In this document: positions 1 through 7,758 of the stretch, piece by piece
Layout: each line of letters starts with the position of its first letter
How positions within the stretch are numbered: the stretch's first letter is position 1
Notes under the pieces: generated by a model
What the model saw: only the letters and a program-made list of their open reading frames with translations
What the model was told of the DNA's origin: nothing
The model's database searches: none
Made by a program: the position numbers and the translations under genes
Assembly (NCBI GenBank): GCA_964611145.1
Contig: CAZSYM010000035.1
Span: 1-25,433 of the forward strand
Reading direction: 5' to 3'
Length of the DNA stretch: 25,433 bases
From: WFQV01 sp964611145
Lineage (GTDB): Bacteria > Bacteroidota > Ignavibacteria > Ignavibacteriales > Melioribacteraceae

Positions 1-1428
1 ATGATTTGGCGTTCGTCATTTAATAGTAAGATAGCGCAAATAGCGGATTTTATTACGGTTTTCTTGGGTTTGGCTGTATCCTATTTGTGGTGGGATTATT
101 TGCATTTGAAGAACCCTCGGATTTTCCCCCAACCGTTCCCCGTCAACGGTTCTTTAATTTTAATAGGAGCATTTCTTTCTTTCTTGTTCGTTTTGTTTCT
201 CAAGAATTATCAAGCATACTCTTATCAGCGATTTACTTCGTTAATAACGGAATTCTTAAACATCCTAAAAGTTACAACAATTTTGTTGTTAGGCACAATC
301 ATTGTTTCTTATCTTCTTTATTATAGAATTCCCAGAACGGCTCTGTTGTTGCCATTTTTTGTCGTTGTTATTTTTATTGGAATTGAAAAAACTCTTCTTT
401 ATTTTCTTGCAAATTACATTAGACAAAAAGGGAAAAATAGAAAACGCGTGATTATAATTGGCACCGGAACACGAACTAAGAAATTTATCGAGGTAGTCAA
501 TAAGAATTTTAGTTGGGGGCTTGATATTCTCGGATTATTAACGGGAGATGAAGATAAAGTCGGGCAGACCTTATATGGCTACAAAGTTTTGGATACGTAT
601 AAAAACATAATTAAAATTGTAAAGGAATTAAATCCCGAAGAAATAATTATTACTATTTCCACTAAACGTTTTGACAGAATAAGAGAAGTACTTGAAATTT
701 GTGAGAGTGTAGGAATTCCTGTCAGATTAAATTCGGATTTTTTTGGTAAGATAACAAAAGATGTTCGAGTTGACAACCTGTACGGACTGAATATCATTAG
801 TTTTGGTTACACAAAGCAAAAAGAATGGCAGTTATTTATTAAAAGGTTGATGGACATAATTGTTTCGGCGGTCGCCTTAATTTTGTTGTCACCTATTATG
901 TTAATAATAGCATTGTTGATATATTTGCAGGATGGACGTCCTATCCTTTATAGTTGGCATGTTGTCGGTTACAACAGAAAACCGATAAAAAGTTGGAAAT
1001 TCCGAACTATGGTTCGTAATGCCGACGAAATAAAGAAACAGCTAATGAAAAATAATGAAATGAGCGGACCTGTTTTTAAATTAACAAACGACCCGAGAAT
1101 TTTGCCGGTCGGAAAGTTTTTGAGAAAGTATAGTCTTGACGAATTGCCTCAATTGTTCAGTGTTTTGAAGGGGGATTTGAGTCTTGTCGGTCCACGTCCG
1201 CCACTACAATATGAATTTAATGAATTTGATTTATGGCATAGAAGAAAGCTTAGTGTTAAACCTGGGCTTACATGTCTTTGGCAAGTTTCGGGGCGTAGTA
1301 AAATAACGGATTTTAATGAGTGGGCTAAATTGGATTTGGAATATATAGATAATTGGTCACTCTTATTGGATATAAAAATATTGCTAAAAACCATTCCTGT
1401 GGTACTGTTGGGGAAGGGGGCAAAATAA
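1..1428 (+). CDS. Undecaprenyl-phosphate sugar phosphotransferase (WcaJ/WbaP-type)
   Basis: Predicted polytopic inner-membrane enzyme that transfers a sugar-1-phosphate from an NDP-sugar to undecaprenyl phosphate, the first step of lipid-linked exopolysaccharide or O-antigen assembly. The first ~135 residues hold about four hydrophobic helices. A soluble Rossmann-like domain follows (GTGTRTKKFIEVV near 150). After another hydrophobic helix comes the bacterial sugar transferase domain, with KFRTM, the SLDELPQL motif (D380-E381, the conserved acidic dyad of this family), LVGPRPP and KPGLTCLWQVSGRS. The length of 475 aa is normal for the family, so it is probably whole. However, its ATG is the first base of the window, so a start further upstream cannot be excluded. 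The sugar it uses cannot be told from sequence. It leads a tight cluster of heptose-nucleotide genes, so it may start a heptose-containing glycan (inference). Confidence 0.93.
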   Translation: MIWRSSFNSKIAQIADFITVFLGLAVSYLWWDYLHLKNPRIFPQPFPVNGSLILIGAFLSFLFVLFLKNYQAYSYQRFTSLITEFLNILKVTTILLLGTIIVSYLLYYRIPRTALLLPFFVVVIFIGIEKTLLYFLANYIRQKGKNRKRVIIIGTGTRTKKFIEVVNKNFSWGLDILGLLTGDEDKVGQTLYGYKVLDTYKNIIKIVKELNPEEIIITISTKRFDRIREVLEICESVGIPVRLNSDFFGKITKDVRVDNLYGLNIISFGYTKQKEWQLFIKRLMDIIVSAVALILLSPIMLIIALLIYLQDGRPILYSWHVVGYNRKPIKSWKFRTMVRNADEIKKQLMKNNEMSGPVFKLTNDPRILPVGKFLRKYSLDELPQLFSVLKGDLSLVGPRPPLQYEFNEFDLWHRRKLSVKPGLTCLWQVSGRSKITDFNEWAKLDLEYIDNWSLLLDIKILLKTIPVVLLGKGAK

Positions 1429-1455
1429 TCTTAGAAATTATGAGGATGCTACAAA

Positions 1456-2433
1456 ATGATTATTTCACAGACACCTCTAAGAATTAGTATTTCCGGCGGT
1501 GGAACTGACCTGAAGGATTATTATGAAAAGCATGAAGGTTTTGTTGTGAGTACGGCAATTGATAAATATGTTTACGTAATTGTAAAGGAAAGATTTGATG
1601 AGTATATTTATGTGAATTATATGCAGAAAGAGATTGTGGAAAGTTTTGATGAACTTAAGCATGAACTTGTAAGAGAGGCGGCAAGAAAGGCGGGATTAAA
1701 AAAAGGTGTTGAAATCACTATGCTTGCGGATATTCCTTCGCAAGGTTCGGGGCTCGGTTCGTCCAGTAGTTTGACGGTCGGATTGTTAAATGCTTTTTAT
1801 AATTATATGGGAGAACAGGTCACTGCGGAGAGGCTGGCTCGAGAGGCATGTGAAATTGAAATTGACATCTTGAAAAAACCGATAGGAAAGCAGGACCAGT
1901 ATATCGCGGCATACGGGGGCCTTTCTACTTTCAAATTCAAAAAAGATGATACGGTGGAAGTGGAAAAGTTGAATTTGGAAGAAAAATTAAGGAGAAAATT
2001 AGGTGCGAATTTGTTGTTGTTTTATACGGACATTACGCGAAAATCTTCTTCGGTTTTAACTAAACAGAAAAGTTTAATTTCCCAAAAATTGAAATTCCAT
2101 AACAGAATAAAAGAATTAGCATACGAGGTGGTGGAAGCTTTAAAAGAAGGACATATCGATAAGGTTGGAGTTATTTTGAAAGAAAATTGGGAAATGAAGA
2201 AACAACTTGCCCCGAACGTTTCAAACGAAAAGATAGAAAAGATGTATGCTCGAGCAATAAATGCGGGTGCAATAGGTGGAAAAATTTCAGGAGCCGGAGG
2301 AGGTGGATTTTTAATGGTTTATTGTCCCCGTGATAAACAAGATGTGTTAAGAGAGGCAATGAGCGATTATAGAGAATTGCCCTTTATGTTGGAGCCTTAC
2401 GGAAGCAGAATTATTTTTGATTACAGAAGATAA
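1456..2433 (+). CDS. hddA: D-glycero-D-manno-heptose 7-phosphate kinase (HddA-like GHMP kinase)
   Basis: GHMP-superfamily sugar kinase, 325 aa. The N-terminus reads TPLRISISGGGTDLKDYY, typical of the HddA/fucokinase branch. The ATP-binding glycine/serine loop GLGSSSS lies near residues 98-104. KPIGKQDQY follows, and the C-terminal GHMP motif GGKISGAGGGGF starts near 274. HddA phosphorylates D-glycero-D-manno-heptose 7-phosphate at C1, the second step to GDP-D-glycero-alpha-D-manno-heptose. GmhA and HddC homologues three and two genes downstream support this assignment over the related fucose or galactose kinases. The ATG at 1456 is preceded by GAGG at 1442-1445. It lies 27 bases after the phosphotransferase gene and is probably co-transcribed. 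Cytoplasmic. The exact sugar is inferred from family and context. Confidence 0.88.
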   Translation: MIISQTPLRISISGGGTDLKDYYEKHEGFVVSTAIDKYVYVIVKERFDEYIYVNYMQKEIVESFDELKHELVREAARKAGLKKGVEITMLADIPSQGSGLGSSSSLTVGLLNAFYNYMGEQVTAERLAREACEIEIDILKKPIGKQDQYIAAYGGLSTFKFKKDDTVEVEKLNLEEKLRRKLGANLLLFYTDITRKSSSVLTKQKSLISQKLKFHNRIKELAYEVVEALKEGHIDKVGVILKENWEMKKQLAPNVSNEKIEKMYARAINAGAIGGKISGAGGGGFLMVYCPRDKQDVLREAMSDYRELPFMLEPYGSRIIFDYRR

Positions 2434-2449
2434 ATTTTAGGTGAGAACT

Positions 2450-3562
2450 ATGTCATTAGTGCTTGTAACGGGCGGTGCGGGATTTATTGGCTCACATACT
2501 GTTGATAAATTAATTGAGCTTGGGTATGATGTCAGAATACTTGATAATCTGCAAAAGCCGGTTCATCTTAAGGGAAAGCCGTCATATTTAAATCCTAAAG
2601 CGGAATTCGTTTTCGGCGATGTACGCGATAAAAGAACATTGGAATATGCTCTGGAAGGAGTGGAATACATTTTTCATCTTGCCGCATATCAGGATTATTT
2701 ACCCGATTTCTCAACTTTTTTCCACGTAAATTCCGTAAGCACCGCATTAATATATGAAATTATTTATGAGAAAAAACTGAAGATTAGGAAAATTATCGTT
2801 GCATCATCCCAGTTTGTACAGGGCGAAGGGATCTATAAAAATTCGAAAGGAGAAATTGTTCGTCCCGATTTGCGAACGGTTTCACAGCTCGAAAGGGGGG
2901 AATGGGATTGGAAAGATGAAGACGGTAAAAAGATGGAGTGGCTGTGGACGCCAGAAACTCACGCTAATCCGCCTAACGCTTATGCGATTTCCAAATATTC
3001 TCAAGAACAAATAGCAATTAAATTCGGTAAACGCTATGAAATACCCTCTGTGGCAATGCGTTACTCGATAGTTCAAGGACCCAGACAATCTTTCTACAAT
3101 GCTTATAGCGGTGCTAATAGAATATTTAATTTGCATTATTATTTTGATAAAGCGCCTACGTTGTATGAGGACGGTAATCAATTACGAGATTTTGTAAATA
3201 TTCATGATGTTGTCGAAGCCAATATTTTGGTGTTGGAAAACGAAAAGGCAAATTACGAAGTTTTTTGTGTGGGAGGTGGGAAACCGTATTCAATTAAGGA
3301 ATTTGCCGAGATTGTTGCCAAAGTGCATGGAAAGGAGCACATAAAACCGAGAATTCCAGGTGAGTTTCGCGTAGGAGACACGCGTAATGCGCTTTCCGAT
3401 ATTTCGAAATTACGGAAATTGGGTTGGGAACCCAAAAGAACACCCGAGGATTCGGTTCGGGAATATTTGGAATATTTAAATGAGCAAGGCAATATTGATG
3501 ATATTCTCGAATATGCCGAAAAAACAATGAAGCAAATGAATGTGGTAAGAAAAGTAAAATGA
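2450..3562 (+). CDS. NAD-dependent NDP-sugar epimerase (extended SDR, dTDP-L-rhamnose 4-epimerase-like)
   Basis: Extended short-chain dehydrogenase/reductase of 370 aa. It has the Rossmann glycine motif TGGAGFIG (residues 7-14), an ASSQF active-site strand (S119-S120) and the catalytic Y178xxxK182 in YAISK. LRDFVNIHDVVEA, typical of sugar epimerases, follows. An insertion of about 40 residues between the Ser and Tyr motifs (GEGIY... to ...WTPETHANP) resembles the dTDP-L-rhamnose 4-epimerase subgroup. In members I remember, this stretch carries CxxC pairs; here no cysteines are present. ATG 2450 is chosen over GTG 2441 because AGGTGAG (2439-2445) sits just upstream of it and the Rossmann strand begins at once. 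It lies between hddA and hddC homologues and overlaps the latter by 4 bases, so it may remodel a nucleotide-activated heptose. This is inference; other NDP-hexoses are equally possible. Confidence 0.85.
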   Translation: MSLVLVTGGAGFIGSHTVDKLIELGYDVRILDNLQKPVHLKGKPSYLNPKAEFVFGDVRDKRTLEYALEGVEYIFHLAAYQDYLPDFSTFFHVNSVSTALIYEIIYEKKLKIRKIIVASSQFVQGEGIYKNSKGEIVRPDLRTVSQLERGEWDWKDEDGKKMEWLWTPETHANPPNAYAISKYSQEQIAIKFGKRYEIPSVAMRYSIVQGPRQSFYNAYSGANRIFNLHYYFDKAPTLYEDGNQLRDFVNIHDVVEANILVLENEKANYEVFCVGGGKPYSIKEFAEIVAKVHGKEHIKPRIPGEFRVGDTRNALSDISKLRKLGWEPKRTPEDSVREYLEYLNEQGNIDDILEYAEKTMKQMNVVRKVK

Positions 3563-4272
3563 GAATAAGAAAAGCCTTTCTTCTTGCAGCAGGCCTCGGT
3601 ACCCGACTTCGTCCGATTACATATGAAATTCCGAAATGTTTGGTGGAAATTAACGGCATACCTTTACTTGCATGGTGGATAAAACTATTTGAACGACATA
3701 ATATTGAAGAAGTGTTAATTAATTTACATCATTTGCCTGGGAAAGTTCGTAATTTTATTAATAATTACAATACTTCCATAAAATTTAAACTTGTTGAAGA
3801 AAAATATTTATTGGGAAGTGCCGGGACGTTAAAAGCCAATGCAGATTTTGTTGACGATGCACCGTTTTTGATAGCCTATGCGGATAACCTGACAAATTTC
3901 AATATCACGAAATTCGCCGAGTTTCATAATGCTCATCCTTATCCTTTCAGTATGGCATTGTTCGAAACGGATACGCCGACTGCAAAGGGTATTGTGGAAC
4001 TGGATGAAAATAACGTCGTGATTTCCTTCGAGGAAAAGCCTGAAAACCCGAAGTCGAATTTGGCAAATGCGGGGATTTATATTGCCGAACCCGAAATAAT
4101 AAAATTAATAGATAAAGAAATTGCTGATATTGGTTTTGATTTGTTGCCTAAATTAGTCGGTAAAATGAAAGGATTTTATGATTCTTACTATTTACTGGAT
4201 ATAGGCACGCATAAACATTTGGAACAAGCAAATAAGGAGTGGAAAAATTACTATGAAAGATCTGAATTATAA
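3559..4272 (+). CDS. hddC: Sugar-1-phosphate nucleotidyltransferase (HddC-like)
   Basis: Nucleotidyltransferase of the RmlA/GMP-pyrophosphorylase superfamily, 237 aa. The N-terminal signature LAAGLGTRLRP (residues 9-19) with K26 in EIPKCLVEI forms the nucleotide loop. D109 in AYADN is the expected metal-binding Asp. FEEKPENPKS and NAGIYI are the later sugar-binding motifs. The protein is short and lacks the C-terminal beta-helix of acetyltransferase fusions. This matches HddC, which makes GDP-D-glycero-alpha-D-manno-heptose from heptose 1-phosphate and GTP. A mannose-1-phosphate guanylyltransferase is the main alternative; the hddA and gmhA neighbours favour heptose. It overlaps the epimerase by 4 bases (ATGA) and gmhA by 20 bases, which indicates translational coupling. 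Confidence 0.85.
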   Translation: MRIRKAFLLAAGLGTRLRPITYEIPKCLVEINGIPLLAWWIKLFERHNIEEVLINLHHLPGKVRNFINNYNTSIKFKLVEEKYLLGSAGTLKANADFVDDAPFLIAYADNLTNFNITKFAEFHNAHPYPFSMALFETDTPTAKGIVELDENNVVISFEEKPENPKSNLANAGIYIAEPEIIKLIDKEIADIGFDLLPKLVGKMKGFYDSYYLLDIGTHKHLEQANKEWKNYYERSEL

Positions 4273-4837
4273 TGAATACAAACAATATTTTATTAACAAA
4301 TTGGAACTCGTTGACGAAGAACAGGTAAATAAATTAATAGATATTATTCTTAATGCTTTTGAGAATGATAATAAGATTTTTGTAATTGGTAACGGTGGCT
4401 CGGCGGCAAACGCTTCGCATTTTGCGCAGGATATGGCAAAGGGGACAAGGGAAAGCGCTGAAACAAAAAAGAGAATAAAAGCGACCAGTTTAACGGATAA
4501 TGTCCCCTTTATTACAGCGTTGGGTAACGACGACGGCTACGAAACCATTTTTGAACAACAGTTGAGAACATTTGCCGGAAAAGGAGATGTTTTGATCGCC
4601 ATTAGTGGGTCCGGTAACAGCCCTAACATAATAAAAGCGGTTGAATGGGCAAATGAAAATGATTTAATAACCGTCGGGATTACGGGCTATGACGGGGGAA
4701 AATTAAAACGAATAAATAAGTTTTCCGTTCACACCGAATTAAGCGATATGGCGACCGTAGAATCGATACATTCGTATATTCTACATTATGTGATTATTAA
4801 ACTTCGGGAGAAATTCGGATTACCGCCTATTTATTGA
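4253..4837 (+). CDS. gmhA: Sedoheptulose-7-phosphate isomerase (GmhA-like SIS protein)
   Basis: SIS-domain isomerase of 194 aa, close to the usual GmhA length. It is predicted to convert sedoheptulose 7-phosphate into D-glycero-D-manno-heptose 7-phosphate, the first step of nucleotide-heptose synthesis. GNGGSAANASHF (46-57) is the phosphosugar-binding loop, ISGSGNSPNI the second SIS loop, and ESIHSYILH carries the C-terminal histidines. In E. coli GmhA the segment after HFA is EE, with E65 catalytic. Here it is QD, so D60 would replace that glutamate. As I recall, this variant is common in SIS proteins of polysaccharide clusters. The start is supported by AAGGAG at 4234-4239, inside the end of hddC. 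It is the last gene before the 4880-4904 terminator. The phosphatase GmhB is not seen in the window. Confidence 0.87.
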   Translation: MKDLNYNEYKQYFINKLELVDEEQVNKLIDIILNAFENDNKIFVIGNGGSAANASHFAQDMAKGTRESAETKKRIKATSLTDNVPFITALGNDDGYETIFEQQLRTFAGKGDVLIAISGSGNSPNIIKAVEWANENDLITVGITGYDGGKLKRINKFSVHTELSDMATVESIHSYILHYVIIKLREKFGLPPIY

Positions 4838-4844
4838 TCATTTG

Positions 4845-4873
4845 TTGTGATTTGTTATTAATGAATTTATTAT
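4845..4873 (+). promoter_or_regulatory. Candidate sigma-70-type promoter for the Wzi-like gene
   Basis: TTGTGA (4845-4850), a 17-base spacer, then TATTAT (4868-4873). The predicted transcript would begin close to 4880, the first base of the preceding operon's terminator stem, so the terminator and the next gene's 5' leader would share sequence. The region is AT-rich, so a chance match is quite possible. Confidence 0.3.
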
Positions 4874-4879
4874 ATTTCT

Positions 4880-4904
4880 CCCCGCTTATTGCGGGGTTCT
4901 TTTT
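4880..4904 (+). terminator. Rho-independent terminator of the heptose/glycan cluster
   Basis: A perfect 6-bp GC stem CCCCGC / GCGGGG (4880-4885 and 4891-4896) with a TTATT loop is followed by a T-rich run (4897-4904). It lies 43 bases after the gmhA stop and ends the co-directional five-gene cluster. Confidence 0.9.
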
Positions 4905-4922
4905 AAATGTCGAGAGGTTGAG

Positions 4923-6628
4923 ATGAAAAAATTTTTCTTTCTTTTACCGGTTTATTTATTTGTCATTTTTTCAAATGGTTTTGCTCAATATGCGCCGGAA
5001 CCGCTTTATCGCGATGTTTACGCTTTTCTTTCCCGCCTTGCGCAAAAGGGCGTAATTGAATTTAACGACGAAATTAAACCCCTTCCGCGCTTATATGTTC
5101 TGCGTAAGTTGACGGAAGTAAAAGAAAAGGTGCGGAGTTACAAAGGCGCAGAGGCGAAGCGGTGTAAAATAACTTCGCTTGAGAAAGAGGAATTGGAGTT
5201 TTTCCTAAAGGATTACGGTTTGGAAAAAGCGTTTATTGAAGATAAATCTTCTGCGTCCGGAGTTCGACGCGCAACGGAAAATGAGAGCGAAGTTCAATGG
5301 CTGAAAGACGGCAACGGGCGTTATCGTCTTTTGAGTTATTCCGATAAGCTTTTCAAATTAAATCTCGACCCGATTCTCGGCTATGAAATCGGCAAGCGTG
5401 ACGGCAATTCTTACTCGCATTTGTGGAACGGCGTTAGATTGCACGGCTACGTTTCCGATTGGCTCGGTTTCGATTTTGATTTTAGGGACAATGCGGAAGA
5501 TGGCGCGAATCTGGACAAAGAAAAACTCTTTACACCGGAGACGGGCGAGGTTATAGCGCTAAACAAGGCTGAGCATTTCGAATATAGCAGAACAAATACG
5601 TCGCTTAATTTCAATTGGTCGTGGGGAAATGTTTTGGTTGGGAAAGAACCGATTACATGGGGCTACGGTGAAAGCGGACTGCTTGTTCATTCCACGAAAG
5701 CACCTTCGTATCCGATGATTCGCCTTGATGTTAATCTTACAAGTTGGCTGCGTTTTAATTATTTCCACGGCTGGCTTTCGAGCGATGTAATTGATTCTGC
5801 GGCTTCATATCCAACTCTCAGAGAAGGAGAACAAAGAGTAATTCTCCGTAAAAAATTCATTGCTTCGCACACCGTAATTGTTACGCCGTATGAGGGACTC
5901 TCCGTCTCTTTCGGTGAATCGGTGATTTACTCCGATAATCTTGAACCTCTTTATCTTTTCCCGCTGATGTTTTTCCGTGCCGCCGACCACTATCTGAGCA
6001 GTAAAAAAGGAGGCAATAGTGCCGGGGCTAACTCGCAATTCTTCCTTGGATTGAGTTCGAGAAATCATATCCCGAATACGCATTTGTACGGAACTTTTTT
6101 TATTGATGAAATTACGCTTAGCGGGTTGTTTGATCCCAAAAAACAACGTACGCAAATAGCGTTTCAAATCGGTGGTTCGATTACGGATTTGCCTATCGAT
6201 AATTTAACCGCAACAGTTGAGTACACTAAGATTTATCCTTTTGTTTACAGACATTACATCCCTACGCAAACCTATGCAAGTCACAATTATCTTCTTGGCG
6301 ATTGGATGGGGCATAATTCCGATAGAATTTACGGTTCGTTAAATTACAGAATTATTCGCGGATTGCAAGCGCAAGTGTGGGGGGAGTATATCCGCAAAGG
6401 GGCGGATGGTAAAACCGAAGACCAGTATGTTGTGCCGCAACCTCCTTTCCTTTTCGGCTTGAGAACGAATTACACTCGATTCGGCGTAAGCGTAAAATAT
6501 GAAATTGTTCACGACCTTTTCATCCGCGCTCGTTACAATAGTTTTCTCACATCCGAAGAACAAGAAAACGGCGCATTTAACGATACCCGAACAAGCGAAT
6601 TTTACTTTGCGGTGTATTTGGGAATGTA
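4923..6628 (+). CDS. Wzi-like outer-membrane beta-barrel protein, 3' end at the assembly gap
   Basis: 568 residues are readable before the N run. A clear Sec signal peptide (MKKFFFLLPVYLFVIFSNG, cleavage probably after FAQ) precedes a helical, charged region of about 90 residues. Amphipathic strands rich in aromatic residues fill the rest, for example NVLVGKEPITWGYGESGLL and FGVSVKYEIVHDLFIRARYN. This layout resembles capsule-assembly Wzi-family barrels found in Bacteroidota-type genomes. Wzi is an outer-membrane lectin that helps anchor capsule, which fits the upstream glycan genes. The last readable strand (EFYFAVYLGM) looks like a C-terminal barrel strand, and the next codon is TAN, so it is either Tyr or a stop; the gene may end right there. 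Apparent coding across the N run is meaningless. AGAGG before the ATG supports the start. Residues around 73-80 are encoded by a dispersed-repeat-like sequence (see 5140-5154). Family call moderate; barrel call strong. Confidence 0.75.
5140..5154 (+). repeat. Dispersed-repeat-like element inside the Wzi-like gene
   Basis: ACAAAGGCGCAGAGG matches ACAAAGGCACAGAGG at 25277-25291 at 14 of 15 positions, and GCGAAGCGG follows it. It is read in frame within the Wzi-like protein (YKGAEAKR). The other copy lies in the repeat-rich region after groEL. It looks like a small repeat fragment taken into a coding region without breaking the frame. Confidence 0.5.
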
Positions 6629-6728
6629 NNNNNNNNNNNNNNNNNNNNNNNNNNNNNNNNNNNNNNNNNNNNNNNNNNNNNNNNNNNNNNNNNNNNNNNN
6701 NNNNNNNNNNNNNNNNNNNNNNNNNNNN
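6629..6728. other. Assembly gap (100 N)
   Basis: Exactly 100 unknown bases, the usual placeholder for a scaffold gap of unknown length. It removes the 3' end of the Wzi-like gene and anything between it and nuoA. The linkage between the glycan region and the nuo operon rests only on scaffolding. Confidence 0.99.
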
Positions 6729-6757
6729 TGTACCTCTGAACCTTTTTTCTAATCTGC

Positions 6758-6786
6758 TTGACTTTAATTAAACCCTAACATATTTT
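6758..6786 (+). promoter_or_regulatory. Probable sigma-70-type promoter of the nuo operon
   Basis: TTGACT (6758-6763), a 17-base spacer, then TATTTT (6781-6786). It would start transcription near 6793, leaving a leader of about 27 bases before the nuoA ATG at 6820. The position directly ahead of an 11-gene operon supports it. Confidence 0.55.
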
Positions 6787-6819
6787 TGTGAAACTTTTTT
6801 GAACGGATTGTGTGCGGGT

Positions 6820-7251
6820 ATGTTAACAGAATTTGGGAAGATTTTCGTATTCATTTTATTAGCGATAGGTTTCGTTGGCATTGGTATTTTAACCGCTTGG
6901 ATTCTCCGTCCTAAAAGACCTACCAAAGAAAAATTACTTACTTACGAATGCGGCGAAGACCCTATCGGTTCCCCGTGGGTAAAATTCAATATTCGTTTCT
7001 ACGTCGTGGCTCTAATCTTTCTGATTTTCGACGTGGAAATAGTCTTGCTTTTCCCGTGGGCGCTTACCTACCAGAATTTCGGTTGGTACGGCTTTATAGT
7101 TGGAATTATATTTCTTATTATCTTGTTTTTGGGAATGGGATACGAGTGGCGAAAAGGCGATTTGGAATGGGATCGTCCCCGTCCGCATATCCCTGAAATG
7201 AAAGAATTGAAGAAAAACAATTCGGAATTAACTGAAAGTAAAGAAAATTAA
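6820..7251 (+). CDS. nuoA: NADH-quinone oxidoreductase subunit A
   Basis: Small membrane subunit of complex I, 143 aa, with three transmembrane helices: near residues 7-29, and two in the second half. The conserved cytosolic loop has YECGEDPIGSPWVKFNIRFY, followed by FDVEIVLLFPW, whose acidic residues line the quinone-site/proton-channel junction. The ATG at 6820 gives the normal NuoA N-terminus; an in-frame TTG at 6799 would add seven residues not expected in the family. The ribosome binding site is weak (GCGGGT). The charged C-terminal tail (about 25 residues after the PHIPEM segment) is slightly long. First gene of nuoABCDHIJKLMN; 15 bases separate it from nuoB. Confidence 0.96.
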   Translation: MLTEFGKIFVFILLAIGFVGIGILTAWILRPKRPTKEKLLTYECGEDPIGSPWVKFNIRFYVVALIFLIFDVEIVLLFPWALTYQNFGWYGFIVGIIFLIILFLGMGYEWRKGDLEWDRPRPHIPEMKELKKNNSELTESKEN

Positions 7252-7266
7252 ATTTGAGAAAGCGCA

Positions 7267-7758
7267 ATGGGTTTATTGGATAAAGAATTTGATGATGGCA
7301 ACATAGTGGTTGCAAAAGCGGAGGACTTGTTAAATTGGGCTCGTCTTTCTTCGCTTTGGCAACTTAGCTTCGGACTTGCATGTTGCGCTATCGAAATGAT
7401 GGCTACTTCGGCTTCGCATTACGATTTCGACCGCTTTGGGGTTATCCCTCGTCCTTCCCCGCGTCAAGCGGATATTATCATTATCTCGGGTACCGTTACT
7501 CTCAAAATGGCTTTGAGAATAAAAAGACTCTACGAGCAAATGCCCGACCCCAAATATATTATTTCCATGGGAAGTTGTGCCAATTCCGGTGGACCTTATT
7601 GGAAACATGGCTATCATGTTCTGAAGGGCGTCGATAGAGTTATACCCGTTGATGTTTATGTCCCCGGATGTCCTCCACGACCGGAGGCTCTTTTGGAGGG
7701 ACTTCTTAAACTCCAGGAAAAAATTCGTAAAGAAACTCTTAGGAAGAAAACGGCATGA
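7267..7758 (+). CDS. nuoB: NADH-quinone oxidoreductase subunit B
   Basis: Subunit of the peripheral arm that carries the terminal [4Fe-4S] cluster N2, which passes electrons to quinone. All four ligands are present: the tandem pair C39-C40 in GLACCAIEMM, C104 in GSCANSGG and C135 in VPGCPPRPE. The length of 163 aa is normal. The quinone-site segment around SASHYDFDRFGVIPRPSPRQ is intact. The stop overlaps the nuoC start (ATGA). Confidence 0.98.
   Translation: MGLLDKEFDDGNIVVAKAEDLLNWARLSSLWQLSFGLACCAIEMMATSASHYDFDRFGVIPRPSPRQADIIIISGTVTLKMALRIKRLYEQMPDPKYIISMGSCANSGGPYWKHGYHVLKGVDRVIPVDVYVPGCPPRPEALLEGLLKLQEKIRKETLRKKTA

Noticed and set aside
6629..6771. Continued coding of the Wzi-like gene across the N run to 6752, or a frame ending at 6771
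   Set aside because: The sequence is unknown N, so the frame cannot be followed; the few codons after the gap have no support.
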